DNA from: Pirellulales bacterium | Lineage (GTDB): Bacteria > Planctomycetota > Planctomycetia > Pirellulales > JACPPG01 | Assembly: GCA_035546535.1 (NCBI GenBank) | Contig: DASZWQ010000144.1 | Span: forward strand, 1 to 50,064 | Direction of reading: 5' to 3' | Length of the DNA: 50,064 nucleotides | Part shown: positions 8,070 to 16,882 of the stretch, one piece after another | How the letters are laid out: every line of letters begins with the position of its first letter | How positions within the stretch are numbered: the stretch's first letter is position 1 | Position numbers and translations under genes: made by a program | The notes under the pieces: model-generated | The model's input: the letters and a program-made list of their open reading frames with translations, nothing else | What the model was told of the DNA's origin: nothing | Database searches by the model: none

Positions 8070-9107
8070 ATGTCGCGCCCTGCTGATGAATCCAAACCGT
8101 TTTGGCGACGCCTGCCAGGGCGATTCGAGGCGCAGGATATTGCGCCGCTGGTCAGCCTGGCGGTGCTGGTGCTGTTTTTCGCGCTGGCGACACCGGCCGG
8201 CACGTTCTTGAAGCCGTCGACGGTGGTGCAAATTCTCAAGCAAGGGTCGGTATTGGCCATCGTGTCGGTCGGTCTCACGTACGTGCTGTTGTGCGCCGAG
8301 ATCGATCTGGCCGTGGGCATGGTGGCCCTGTGGACCGCGTGTCTGTGCGGTTGGCTCTTCGAGCGCCCCTTCGCCGCCGGCAAATCGGGGGCGGGTGAAA
8401 CGTCGGCATTGATCGTGGCTTTCGTGATCGCGGCGCCCTTGTTGACGAGCCTGTTATTGGGGCTCGTGTCGGGAGCGCTCACGGTGTGGTCGCGGCTCCC
8501 CAGCTTCATCATTTCGCTGGCCATGATGAACATTGCCGACGGCATGTCGCGCTGGCTGACCAAGAGCGAAAAGCTGGCGGTGCCGGCTGTTTTGAAAACG
8601 ATCGGCAATCGTGGCATCGAGATCACCGATCGCCTGGAGCTGCCCTACAGTGCTATGCTGGCTGCCGTGGTTTTTCTGATCGGGCACGTCGTGCTGCAAC
8701 ACACGCGCTTCGGACGTTACGTGTATATGACCGGCGGTAATCGCGAGGCGGCGCGCCTGGCCGGCGTGCGCACGGGGCGCATCGTGATTGCCTGCCTGGC
8801 GATCTCGGCCGTTACGGCGGGCGTGGGCGGACTGGTCAATGCGGGGCGGCTGAACAGCGTCAGTCTCGATCAAAATGCCGACTTGCTGTTGAGCGCCGTG
8901 GCCTGCGTGGTGCTGGGCGGAACCAGCCTGTTCGGCGGCTCGGGCGGGATGGGCCGCACCGTGATCGGCGTTCTTACATTCAGCGTGCTCAAGGTCGGGC
9001 TGAACCAGGTGACTTGGATCAATGACCTGGCCCGACCGCTCTTGATGGGATTGGTGCTCTTGGTGGCTTTGGTCGTTAACGGCTTGCTCTCGAAAGAAAA
9101 AACATGA
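8070..9107 (+). CDS. Sugar ABC transporter permease (RbsC type)
   Basis: Inner-membrane permease of 345 residues with eight to ten hydrophobic segments (for example LVSLAVLVLFFALATPAG near residue 30 and SVLAIVSVGLTYVLLCAEID near 65-85). The cytoplasmic EAARLAGVRTGR loop around residue 225 matches the EAARLSGI coupling motif of the BPD_transp_2 family. GGTSLFGGSGGMGRTVIGVL near residue 290 is also diagnostic of the ribose/xylose/galactose permeases. It pairs with the ATPase upstream. Its stop overlaps the start of the nucleoside hydrolase by four bases (ATGA at 9104-9107), indicating translational coupling. Confidence 0.9.
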   Translation: MSRPADESKPFWRRLPGRFEAQDIAPLVSLAVLVLFFALATPAGTFLKPSTVVQILKQGSVLAIVSVGLTYVLLCAEIDLAVGMVALWTACLCGWLFERPFAAGKSGAGETSALIVAFVIAAPLLTSLLLGLVSGALTVWSRLPSFIISLAMMNIADGMSRWLTKSEKLAVPAVLKTIGNRGIEITDRLELPYSAMLAAVVFLIGHVVLQHTRFGRYVYMTGGNREAARLAGVRTGRIVIACLAISAVTAGVGGLVNAGRLNSVSLDQNADLLLSAVACVVLGGTSLFGGSGGMGRTVIGVLTFSVLKVGLNQVTWINDLARPLLMGLVLLVALVVNGLLSKEKT

Positions 9108-10159
9108 TGCGCACCTTTGGAAGGATCTCGCTGCTTTTTGTCGCGGCGTGTTCGGCGCTCTCGATGATTGCTGCTGCACGCGCCGCCGAGCGCGCCCGGC
9201 CGATTCCGGTGATTTTCGACACGGATATCGGCAACGATATCGACGACGCGCTGGCGCTGGGCGTGATCCACGCCTTGGCCAGTCGCGGCGAGTGCCGGTT
9301 GGCGGCGGTGACGATCAGCAAGGATAATCCGCTCTGTGCCCCCTTCATTGACCTGGTGAACACGTTCTACGGACGCGGCGATATCCCGATCGGCGTCGTG
9401 CGTGACGGCAAGACGCCCGAGGATGGCAATTACTTGCGTGGACCGGTCGAAGCAAGGGACGGCGACCAGGTGCGTTTTCCACACAAGCTGCAAAGCGGCC
9501 GCGACGCGCCCGAGGCCGTGGCGTTGCTGCGGCAGACGCTCGCGAAGGAGCTCGATGGCTCGGTGGTGATGATCGTAGTCGGGTTCTCGACCAACATTGC
9601 GCGGCTGCTCGACTCGCCCGGCGATCAGGTTTCTCCCCTATCGGGCAAGGAGCTGGTGGCCAAGAAGTGTCGGCTGTTATCGATCATGGCCGGCAACTTC
9701 GGCGCGATGCCGGTGCCGGAGTACAACGTACACGTCGACGTGCCGGCGGCGCGAAAGGTATACGCTGAGTGGCCCACGGAGATCGTGGCGAGCGGATTTG
9801 AGATCGGCCTGGCGATCAAGTACCCAGCCGTGAGCATCGAGCGTGACTTTGCCTATGTGCCGCACCACCCGCTCTCGGAGGCGTATGCCCTCTACATGAA
9901 AATGCCGTACGATCGCGAGACGTGGGACCTGACGAGCGTGCTGTACGCGGTGCGGCCCGACCGGGGTTACTTCACGCTTTCCGAGCCGGGCACGATCACG
10001 GTCGACGAGAAGAACATCTCTCGATTCGCCCCGTCGGCCGCCGGTAAACACCGGTTTCTGAAAGTCGACGCGGAACAGATTGCGCGGGTGCGCGAGGCGC
10101 TGGTAATATTGGCCAGCCAACCGCCTGATACGTGCGCCAAGCCGGCTTCCGCGAAATGA
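9104..10159 (+). CDS. Exported inosine-uridine-type nucleoside hydrolase
   Basis: Member of the IUNH family, which splits the N-glycosidic bond of nucleosides to give ribose and free base. The hallmark calcium-binding cluster DTDIGNDIDDALAL sits at residues 39-52. The 351-residue product also has a signal peptide (residues 1-28, LLFVAACSALSMIAAARA), so it should act outside the cytoplasm. Many characterised bacterial IUNH enzymes are cytoplasmic, so export is worth noting. It is last in a four-gene operon with a ribose-class ABC importer and overlaps the permease by four bases. The simplest reading is nucleoside cleavage in the periplasm followed by uptake of ribose. Nucleoside preference cannot be read from the sequence. 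Confidence 0.88.
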   Translation: MMRTFGRISLLFVAACSALSMIAAARAAERARPIPVIFDTDIGNDIDDALALGVIHALASRGECRLAAVTISKDNPLCAPFIDLVNTFYGRGDIPIGVVRDGKTPEDGNYLRGPVEARDGDQVRFPHKLQSGRDAPEAVALLRQTLAKELDGSVVMIVVGFSTNIARLLDSPGDQVSPLSGKELVAKKCRLLSIMAGNFGAMPVPEYNVHVDVPAARKVYAEWPTEIVASGFEIGLAIKYPAVSIERDFAYVPHHPLSEAYALYMKMPYDRETWDLTSVLYAVRPDRGYFTLSEPGTITVDEKNISRFAPSAAGKHRFLKVDAEQIARVREALVILASQPPDTCAKPASAK

Positions 10160-10220
10160 TCGCAGCCCGTACTTGTGCGCAGCCACCCTAGACAAGTGTT
10201 CTGTCAGAGTGAAGATTAGG

Positions 10221-10305
10221 GGGTGCCATGCTCACGCTCGCGTGAGCATGTGGCTACAAACCTCTCGAGTACAGCATGGCCACGGCGAGCGTGGCCATGG
10301 CACCC
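10221..10305. repeat. 85-bp nested palindromic intergenic element
   Basis: Perfect 10-bp terminal inverted repeats (GGGTGCCATG at 10221-10230, CATGGCACCC at 10296-10305) enclose two perfect hairpins. One is CATGCTCACG/CGTGAGCATG (10227-10236 and 10241-10250, loop CTCG). The other is CATGGCCACG/CGTGGCCATG (10275-10284 and 10290-10299, loop GCGAG). It lies between two convergent genes and could serve as a bidirectional terminator. The form resembles a REP or MITE-like element; no transposase is present. Confidence 0.8.
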
Positions 10306-10334
10306 AGATCCCGCAACGAATGCACGACGGACCG

Positions 10335-11420
10335 CTAGTGCTTCTTGCGGAACTCGCTCATGAACTGGGCGAGCAGCTCGACGCCGGCTAACGGCATGGC
10401 GTTGTAGATACTGGCGCGAATACCGCCCACGGAGCGGTGCCCCTTCAGGTACCACAGGCCGCGCTCTTTGGCTTCGGCCAGGAAGGCGGTTTCGACTTCG
10501 TCATTCGGAAGTCGGTACGTGACGTTCATCAGCGAGCGGCAAGCCGGCTGGGCGTGTCCTTGGTAGAAGCCGCGGCTCTCGTCGATGACGTCGTACAGAA
10601 GCCTGGCCTTCTGTTCGTTCAGCGCGCGCATCTTGGCCAGCCCGCCAATGTCGTCCAGCAGCCAGCGGGTGACGAGCATGACGACGTAAACGGCGAACAC
10701 CGGGGGCGTGTTGAGCAGCGAGTTATTCTCGGCCAGTTGGCGGAAGCTGAGCATCGTCGGCACGTTTTCCGTGCAGGCGGCCAGCACGTCGTCGCGAAGG
10801 ATGGCCACCGTGACGCCTGCCGGTCCCGCGTTCTTCTGGGCGCACGCGTACAAGAGCCCGTACTTGTCCATCGGCAATGGGCGGCAGAGAAAATCGCTCG
10901 ACGCGTCGCACACCAGCGGCACCTTGCCGACGTCGGGCTCGTCGAGGAATTGCACGCCTTGGATCGTCTCGTTCGATGTGATGTGGACGTACGACGCCTG
11001 CGGATTGAGCTTCAGTTCGCCGGCGGCCGGCAATCGATCGAAGTTTGTTTCCTTCGAGCTGTACGCGACGCGCACCTCGCCCTCGCGGCGTGCTTCTTTT
11101 TCGGCCGTCTGTCCCCAGGTGCCGGTTACGATGTAATCGGCGGCACGCCCCGCTGCGAGCAGGTTCATGGGGATCATCGAAAACTGCAGACGCGAACCCC
11201 CTTGGAGGAAGACAACCTGGTAGTTCTCGGGCAGCGCCAGCAGCCGGCGGAGATTCTGGATCGTGGTGTCGAGGACGCCTTCGAACCACTTCGTGCGATG
11301 ACCGATCTCGAGCACCGAGACGCCCTGGCCCGGCAGCGCGAGCATGTCACGCTGAACCTCTTCGAGAACCGGCAGCGGCAGCACGGCCGGCCCTGGGGAA
11401 AAGTTATAGACGCGCTGCAT
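10335..11420 (-). CDS. serC: Phosphoserine aminotransferase
   Basis: PLP-dependent transaminase converting 3-phosphohydroxypyruvate and glutamate to O-phosphoserine; in many bacteria it also serves pyridoxal phosphate synthesis. The 361-residue protein begins VYNFSPGPAVLP, the SerC signature. It carries the PLP lysine in AQKNAGPAG (residue about 200) and ends with the RSVGGIRASIYNA segment that binds the substrate phosphate. The start at 11420 is set by GGAGGAAG four bases upstream in the minus sense and by the family length of about 360. An in-frame codon at 11465 would add an unsupported 15 residues. No other serine gene is adjacent. Confidence 0.94.
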   Translation of the reverse strand: MQRVYNFSPGPAVLPLPVLEEVQRDMLALPGQGVSVLEIGHRTKWFEGVLDTTIQNLRRLLALPENYQVVFLQGGSRLQFSMIPMNLLAAGRAADYIVTGTWGQTAEKEARREGEVRVAYSSKETNFDRLPAAGELKLNPQASYVHITSNETIQGVQFLDEPDVGKVPLVCDASSDFLCRPLPMDKYGLLYACAQKNAGPAGVTVAILRDDVLAACTENVPTMLSFRQLAENNSLLNTPPVFAVYVVMLVTRWLLDDIGGLAKMRALNEQKARLLYDVIDESRGFYQGHAQPACRSLMNVTYRLPNDEVETAFLAEAKERGLWYLKGHRSVGGIRASIYNAMPLAGVELLAQFMSEFRKKH

Positions 11421-11649
11421 TCGACTTCCTCCGATGAATGGGACACTTAGGGCGAAGGCCCGCATGGCGGACGCGCAGGAGGCGACTCACAGCCCGGCCT
11501 ACCCACCGCCCCGGCGCCTCTTAGACACGGATCCTACAGGCCGCGGTTCGCGATGCTTCTTGGCCTTGCGCTGGAGAGATTCTAGCGAATTGGAAAATCG
11601 GCCAACAGGCCCGGAGCGCACGAGGTAGCTCAGATCCGAGCGCCCTGAA

Positions 11650-12396
11650 TCATTTCAGCCAGTCCGGCGGACTCGTTACGAGATCGACTTTGGTAATCCA
11701 CCAGAAGTCCGTCCCGCGGGGTCCGCGGGCGTCGCGTTCCAGCGAGGCGCGAACCAGGACCGTTTTGAGTTCATCGTGTTCCTTGTAGGTCACGGCCCAC
11801 ACGGAAACGATGCGCTCCTTGAAGGGGTTGTAATTGTGGCCCTGCGTTTCCAGATAGCGGACCTGGGAATTCATGCCGATCTTTTCGATCGCTTGCACGA
11901 GCGGCCGCTCGGCCAGCTCACGCAGCGCCTTGAGCGCCCGTGGCTCGTCGCGGTAGTACTGGACAGGGTCGTCGCCGGGAGGCAGACGTGTTGCCGGGGG
12001 GAGCATCAGTTCCACGGCCGCTTCGAGCCTGTGCTGACGCACGTCGTCCAGCCAGGCCTGCATGACATGCCGTGCCTCGTAACGGGTGCGCAGGTTCGAA
12101 GCAAGGTAGTTGGTCGGGGCGGCCGCAGCCACGACCAATGACAACGACAGGCCCACAAGCGCCAAGGTGCGGCCGACCAGCCGCGGCGCCTGCGAGTGAA
12201 TCCGCGCCAGCGACACCAGGTTGATGATCGCTGCCACGCAAGGCAGCGTCCAAAGTACAGGATGAATAAGGGCCGTCGCAGAAATGAGTGACGCGACAAA
12301 ACCGAAGACCGCGCTGGCACTGACCGCTCGGTACTCGTGCAGCTCCGACTCTTGGTAGTGACGATCGGCCGCGTGCTGTTGCTCTAAACCTGGCAT
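11650..12396 (-). CDS. Two- or three-helix membrane protein with soluble C-terminal domain (DUF4190-like N-terminus)
   Basis: A 248-residue protein. Residues about 25-105 hold three hydrophobic stretches separated by short loops (ASAVFGFVASLISATALI, PVLWTLPCVAAIINLV, TLALVGLSLSLVVAAAAP). This pattern resembles the DUF4190 small membrane domain. The rest is a hydrophilic domain ending in FWWITKVDLVTSPPDWLK, with strands such as RIVSVWAVTYKEHDELKTVLVRA that suggest an alpha/beta fold outside the membrane. No catalytic motif is visible. It lies downstream of the CvpA-like gene on the same strand with a 127-base gap, so it may or may not share that operon. Function unknown. Confidence 0.7.
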   Translation of the reverse strand: MPGLEQQHAADRHYQESELHEYRAVSASAVFGFVASLISATALIHPVLWTLPCVAAIINLVSLARIHSQAPRLVGRTLALVGLSLSLVVAAAAPTNYLASNLRTRYEARHVMQAWLDDVRQHRLEAAVELMLPPATRLPPGDDPVQYYRDEPRALKALRELAERPLVQAIEKIGMNSQVRYLETQGHNYNPFKERIVSVWAVTYKEHDELKTVLVRASLERDARGPRGTDFWWITKVDLVTSPPDWLK

Positions 12397-12523
12397 GCTG
12401 ACAACACTCCAACCGTCGCATTGGCTCGCAATTTCGAGGAAGTACCGAAAATCGACGGTAGCCGGGCGCGGCGGGCGCTGTCAAGCAACGCACGTACCGC
12501 AACTTGGCATCGCGTGCAGATCG

Positions 12524-13147
12524 CTATTTACGCTTGGAAACCCAGACTTGCACGCCCTTTTGCATGATCGTCCGCCGCGCGGCGTACTTCACCATGAACT
12601 GGCCTTCGGGATCGAACACGTGCGCGTCCGGATTATCGGCCGGGGCGCTGCGTGAAAACGTTCCAAGCGACATCTTTTGCATGAAACCCAACCATTGCCG
12701 ATCGGGTGCCAGGCCGAAGAACATCCGCTCCTCGGGCTTGAAGCCGCCGAACAGGAAGTTCTTCGACAGCGGAGCCATGTGCAGGGTCATGGCGATGAAG
12801 CAGACCAGGACCCAACCGACCCAACCCGCGAAGAAGAAACTGCCGATCTTGTCGACCATGGCGGGAAACCTGACGCGCACGCGCGAAATCGAATCGGTCA
12901 CGATGCGCAAAGACAGGTAAAAGCCCGCGAACAGCAGCCAGATCACGGGAAAGTCGAAGACGTACACGCCGTTGGGTTGTGACGACAGACATTTGCGCAC
13001 CAGCGGCTCCCAAAAATTGGTCGCCAACAGCGCCGCCGTGACCACGTTGAACAGCACGATGGCATTGCTCCACATCCCCTCATTGCCCAAGCTGGCAATG
13101 GTGATGATGACGATCAGGGCGAAGACGCCAGGCAGGATCAGTTCCAT
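12524..13147 (-). CDS. CvpA-like integral membrane protein
   Basis: A 207-residue protein with four hydrophobic segments: residues 1-18; 29-48 around NAIVLFNVVTAALLATNFW; 65-88 around FPVIWLLFAGFYLSLRIV; and 105-128 around FFFAGWVGWVLVCFIAMTL. The layout and the DSISR..FP..VDKIGSFFFAGWVG loop resemble the CvpA (colicin V production) family; that match is from memory and only moderate. The C-terminal 80 residues are soluble and end in VQVWVSKRK. It starts four bases after the stop of the degenerate GspE-like gene, so the two are almost certainly translated from one transcript, and it may be a membrane partner of that protein. Confidence 0.65.
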   Translation of the reverse strand: MELILPGVFALIVIITIASLGNEGMWSNAIVLFNVVTAALLATNFWEPLVRKCLSSQPNGVYVFDFPVIWLLFAGFYLSLRIVTDSISRVRVRFPAMVDKIGSFFFAGWVGWVLVCFIAMTLHMAPLSKNFLFGGFKPEERMFFGLAPDRQWLGFMQKMSLGTFSRSAPADNPDAHVFDPEGQFMVKYAARRTIMQKGVQVWVSKRK

Positions 13148-13151
13148 AAGG

Positions 13152-14912
13152 CTATTCCTTGAGCACGCGCATCAACTCTTGCAGCGACGTGATTCCCTTG
13201 GCCACCAGCACGATCCCCTCTTCTTGCAGCGTGCGCATGCCGGCGCGCCGCGCCGCCTGGCGCACCGCCGCCAATTGCGGGTTTGTCGTTAACGCCTGCC
13301 GGACGTTGTCGTCGACGATCAACACTTCGAAGATCCCGGTACGCCCGATGTAGCCGATACCTTGGCACTCGGTGCACACTTCTTCCGGCTGCTGGGGCGT
13401 ACGATACAAGGCCTCGATGCGTCCGGCAGGGATGCCCAATTGCTCGAGCAACTGAGCGGTCGGCGCAAAGGCCTCTTTACACTTCGGGCACAGCTTGCGA
13501 ATCAATCGCTGGTTGACCGCCGCGACGACGGCAGGCCCGAACTGGGCCGGCGGAACCTTCAGTCGCAGCACCTGCAGCAGCGAATCGGCCACTTCCTTGG
13601 CGCGCACGCTGGTTACCACCATGCGATTCTCGTTTTGGACCTGTTCGCATAGCATGGTGGCGCTTTCGGCGTCGACCATGTCGGGCACGACGTACACGTC
13701 GGGATGCTCGCGAATGATTTTCGGCAGGACGGCCGCCGGATTCTGCCCGGCCGCGGGGTCGAACAACGTGACGACGACGTTTTCGACGTCGAGTTCCTTG
13801 GTCGCCGCGGATTCGATGCCGACGAAGCCACGGACAAAGCGGTCCATCTCGCGGATCGTGGCGGGAAACAAAGTCGACAACCCGCCGGCCGGCGGCGTCG
13901 ACACGACGATCATTCCCTGCGGCTGCGAAAGAACTGCCTTGAGGTCCTCGATCAGCTTGGGACGCATGTCGAGGTCGACCAGCCGTTCGAGCTTTTGCTT
14001 GCGTCCCTGTAATTGCAGCAGAGCCCGCTCGCCCGTTTTGGTCCCTTGGCTGAGCACCTTGCAGGTGTATTTGACTTTCTCGAACTCGGCGCCGAACGTC
14101 CCCTCCTGGCGTTTGACGCGCTGCTTGGCGTCGAGCCCGGCGATCGTTTTCATCACGGCCAGCATGGCGTCGCCGGACTCGCGATCGCGGGCCTCGGCAT
14201 CGTGCCACACGCCGTCGATCTGGTAGCGCATGGCGACCGAGGCTTGCGTGAAGTCCATCAACACGCCGTCCACGCGCTTGCCGATGACCTCCGCGACCAG
14301 CGCCTGCGTCAACGGATAGCCGATCGTCTGCCGGGCCAAGAGCAGGTTGGCCGTGTTCGTGCGTTCGTCCTTGCCCTGCGGCTTCAGATCGACCGGAGGC
14401 CCTTTGCCGCGCCGGGTGCTTTCGGCGGCGATCTTGATGCCCACGACCTTCAGATTCTCGGACAGCCAAAAGCGAATATGGCCGGGCGTGAAAACCGTCT
14501 CGTCAATCGTGACCTTGGAATTCCGATGCGCGACGTAGGCGAAAAATGGCGCCGCCCAGGCCACCAGCATGAGCGGCATATCCAGCCAAAACCACGGCAG
14601 CGTCCACAAGAGAATGAGCGCCGCGACGAACGTGAAGAAAGCCACCAGGTTCCAGCGCTTGTAATCGAGCCGCAGCGTGGTCGCGTCGCGGCTCATCCAA
14701 TCCGTGGAACGAACCCAGAGCAAAAAGATCACCCAGCAGACCAGGATCTTGATCCAGCTGAGGTAAAAGCCCGGCCCGACCGGAAAGGTCGTGATGTTAT
14801 TGGCATCCAGCCCGGGATAGCTCGGAAACGTACCGAAATCCTGGGCCGACGCGCGTTGCGCATCGGCCAAGGACCAGAGCACCGCCAGAACCAGAATGAA
14901 CAAGCGGTGCAT
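13152..14912 (-). CDS. Membrane-anchored GspE/PilB-family protein with a degenerate ATPase site
   Basis: A 586-residue protein with a signal-like N-terminus and membrane segments near 50-68, 88-105 and 110-128, followed by a GspE/PulE-type domain. The fold is recognisable: RYQIDGVWHDAE (229-240), GERALLQL (294-301), AAVNQRLIRKLCPKCKE (464-480), and the zinc site C475, C478, C513, C516 followed by GYIGRTGIFEVL. The nucleotide site is gone. Walker A reads STPPAGGLST (338-347) without Lys; the EDPVE box is replaced by text around IESAATKEL (367-374); Walker B reads HPDVYVVPDMVD (403-414); and the His box reads NRMVVTSVRA with no His. It is probably a non-hydrolysing scaffold. Its start overlaps the stop of the PilT-like gene by one base. 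Confidence 0.85.
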   Translation of the reverse strand: MHRLFILVLAVLWSLADAQRASAQDFGTFPSYPGLDANNITTFPVGPGFYLSWIKILVCWVIFLLWVRSTDWMSRDATTLRLDYKRWNLVAFFTFVAALILLWTLPWFWLDMPLMLVAWAAPFFAYVAHRNSKVTIDETVFTPGHIRFWLSENLKVVGIKIAAESTRRGKGPPVDLKPQGKDERTNTANLLLARQTIGYPLTQALVAEVIGKRVDGVLMDFTQASVAMRYQIDGVWHDAEARDRESGDAMLAVMKTIAGLDAKQRVKRQEGTFGAEFEKVKYTCKVLSQGTKTGERALLQLQGRKQKLERLVDLDMRPKLIEDLKAVLSQPQGMIVVSTPPAGGLSTLFPATIREMDRFVRGFVGIESAATKELDVENVVVTLFDPAAGQNPAAVLPKIIREHPDVYVVPDMVDAESATMLCEQVQNENRMVVTSVRAKEVADSLLQVLRLKVPPAQFGPAVVAAVNQRLIRKLCPKCKEAFAPTAQLLEQLGIPAGRIEALYRTPQQPEEVCTECQGIGYIGRTGIFEVLIVDDNVRQALTTNPQLAAVRQAARRAGMRTLQEEGIVLVAKGITSLQELMRVLKE

Positions 14913-16060
14913 CAGAGAATTCCAGGCGCGCGGACGCTAATTCCTTTGAGCGCCATCCGCAGCGCGTCGACGTTCGGTGCCACTTCGAAGGCCGTGGCTC
15001 GATCGATGAGTTCTCTATCGACGAGCCCCTTGAGACTCATGGTGAAGTCCTGCATCCCTTCCTTCTCGCACATCACGATCGCGTCGGCGAGCTTTTCGTC
15101 ATGTCCTTCCAGCAGCAATTTACGAATCGTCGGGTTGAAGGTCATGATCTCGACCGTCGGCACGCGGCCGACGCCGGGCTTGATCGAGGGCAGCAGTTTC
15201 TGCGCGACGATCCCCTTCATATTCATGGCGATGGCGCTGCGGAGAGCGGCGTGCATGTTCTGGGGGAAGAGGTCGAGGATACGGCCGATCGTCGAGGGAG
15301 CGCTCGATGCGTGGATCGTACCGAACACCAGGTGCCCGGTCTCGGCGGCGTGAATGGCCGTGAGGAACGTCTCCTCGTCACGCATTTCGCCCACCAGCAT
15401 CACGTCCGGGTCTTCGCGGACGGCGTGCTTCATGGCGATACTGAAATCCTTGACGTCCAGTCCAATCTCGCGCTGGTTGATCAGGCACTTGTCTTCGGTG
15501 AAGACGAACTCGACCGGGTCTTCGAGCGTGAGAATGTGCTTGCGGTAGTTGCGATTGATCCAGTTGAGCATCGAGGCGATGGTCGTGCTTTTTCCCGAGC
15601 CCGTCACGCCGGCCAGCAGCACCATGCCTTGATGGAACTTGCACAACTCTTCCATGACCGGCGGAAGGTACAAGCCTTCGAAGTCGGGCACGAAGTTGTT
15701 GACGCGCCGAGCCACCATGCCCATGTGCCCAAGCTGCTGCAACATGTTGACGCGAAAGCGCCATAGTTTGCCGTCGACCTCGACGGTGTGGGCGAAGTCC
15801 GCGCCGCCGGTTTCATCGAAAATGCGGCGGTTGCGCTCGTTCAACAGGGGCATGCACAGGCGGACCATCTCCTCGTCGTTGATCGGACCGCGATTCATCG
15901 GACGCAGCGTGCCGTTGACGCGCACGATGGGGGCGCGATCGACCTTCAGGTGCAGGTCGCTTCCGCTCAGCTTGACGAGCGCGCGGAACAACTTGTCGAT
16001 CTCGTATTCCTCGCGGCGGCCGAGAAACCTGTCTGCATTGGGGGGTGCTGCGGTTGCCAT
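14912..16060 (-). CDS. PilT-type twitching/retraction ATPase homologue
   Basis: Hexameric secretion ATPase of the PilT/PilU group, 382 residues, with all catalytic elements. These are the N-terminal PAS-like part (LSGSDLHLKVDRAPIVRVNG, residues 31-50), Walker A GVTGSGKSTT (151-160), the Asp box EDPVEF (180-185), Walker B DPDVMLVGEMRD (217-228) and the His box TGHLVFGTIH (241-250). IVAQKLLPS near residue 300 corresponds to the usual AQ.L motif. Soluble, cytoplasmic. It is followed with a TGATG overlap by the degenerate membrane GspE homologue. No type IV pilin, PilC or PilQ gene is nearby, so a role other than classical twitching is possible. hisF lies 42 bases upstream. Confidence 0.92.
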   Translation of the reverse strand: MATAAPPNADRFLGRREEYEIDKLFRALVKLSGSDLHLKVDRAPIVRVNGTLRPMNRGPINDEEMVRLCMPLLNERNRRIFDETGGADFAHTVEVDGKLWRFRVNMLQQLGHMGMVARRVNNFVPDFEGLYLPPVMEELCKFHQGMVLLAGVTGSGKSTTIASMLNWINRNYRKHILTLEDPVEFVFTEDKCLINQREIGLDVKDFSIAMKHAVREDPDVMLVGEMRDEETFLTAIHAAETGHLVFGTIHASSAPSTIGRILDLFPQNMHAALRSAIAMNMKGIVAQKLLPSIKPGVGRVPTVEIMTFNPTIRKLLLEGHDEKLADAIVMCEKEGMQDFTMSLKGLVDRELIDRATAFEVAPNVDALRMALKGISVRAPGIL

Positions 16061-16102
16061 GCGTGCCTCGACTTCCTCTGTTCGCCCGATTTCCGGACCC
16101 GA

Positions 16103-16882
16103 TTACGCGGAGAGCCGCACCGGGACGCCGCGCGCGTGCATCATGCGCTTTGTCTCACCAATACTATACTGGCGGAAGTGAAAGATGCTGGCGGCCAAAG
16201 CCGCGTCGGCCTTGCCGAACTGGATGGCGTCAGCCAGATGATCGGGATGGCCGGCCCCGCCGCTGGCGACGACCGGAATCCTCACCGCCTCGCTTACGGC
16301 GGCCGTGATCGGCAGATCGTAGCCGTTTTGCGTGCCGTCGGCGTCCATCGACGTCAGGACAATCTCGCCCGCCCCCAACTCTTCGACCTGCTGCGCCCAG
16401 GGGACGGCTTCCAGACCCGTGCTGACCCGACCCCCGTTGATGTGTACTTCGAATAGCTCGCGTCCGTCCCTCTGGACACGCTTGGGGTCGATGTTTACCA
16501 CGATGCACTGGCTGCCGAATCGGCGTGCCGCCTGGCGGACGAATTCCGGGTCGCGCGGGGCGGCCGAGTTGATCGACACCTTGTCGCAGCCCGCGTTGAG
16601 CAGTTGGCGAATGTCCTCGAGCGTGCGAATACCGCCCCCCACGCACAGTGGCATGAACACCACTTCCGCCGTGCGGCGCACCACGTCGAGCATGATGTCG
16701 CGCCCTTCGTGACTGGCTGTAATGTCCAAAAAGACCAGTTCGTCGGCTCCTTCGGCCTCGTAACGGGCGGCAACTTCCACCGGGTCGCCGGCGTCGCGCA
16801 GGTCGAGAAACCGGGTCCCTTTCACCACGCGACCGCGGTCGACATCAAGGCAGGGGATGACCCGCTTGGCGAGCATTTTCAC
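16103..16882 (-). CDS. hisF: Imidazole glycerol phosphate synthase, cyclase subunit
   Basis: TIM-barrel cyclase subunit of the HisFH complex in histidine biosynthesis; it joins ammonia from HisH to PRFAR to give imidazole glycerol phosphate and AICAR. The 259-residue protein has the expected [19 protein letters not shown] start with catalytic Asp near residue 12, [20 protein letters not shown] and [13 protein letters not shown] with the second catalytic Asp near residue 130, and [13 protein letters not shown]. The GTG at 16882 is taken because GGAGG lies eleven bases upstream; the ATG two codons later is an alternative. No other his gene is in the window. It leads the minus-strand run with the PilT-like and GspE-like genes. 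Confidence 0.95.
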   Translation of the reverse strand: MKMLAKRVIPCLDVDRGRVVKGTRFLDLRDAGDPVEVAARYEAEGADELVFLDITASHEGRDIMLDVVRRTAEVVFMPLCVGGGIRTLEDIRQLLNAGCDKVSINSAAPRDPEFVRQAARRFGSQCIVVNIDPKRVQRDGRELFEVHINGGRVSTGLEAVPWAQQVEELGAGEIVLTSMDADGTQNGYDLPITAAVSEAVRIPVVASGGAGHPDHLADAIQFGKADAALAASIFHFRQYSIGETKRMMHARGVPVRLSA

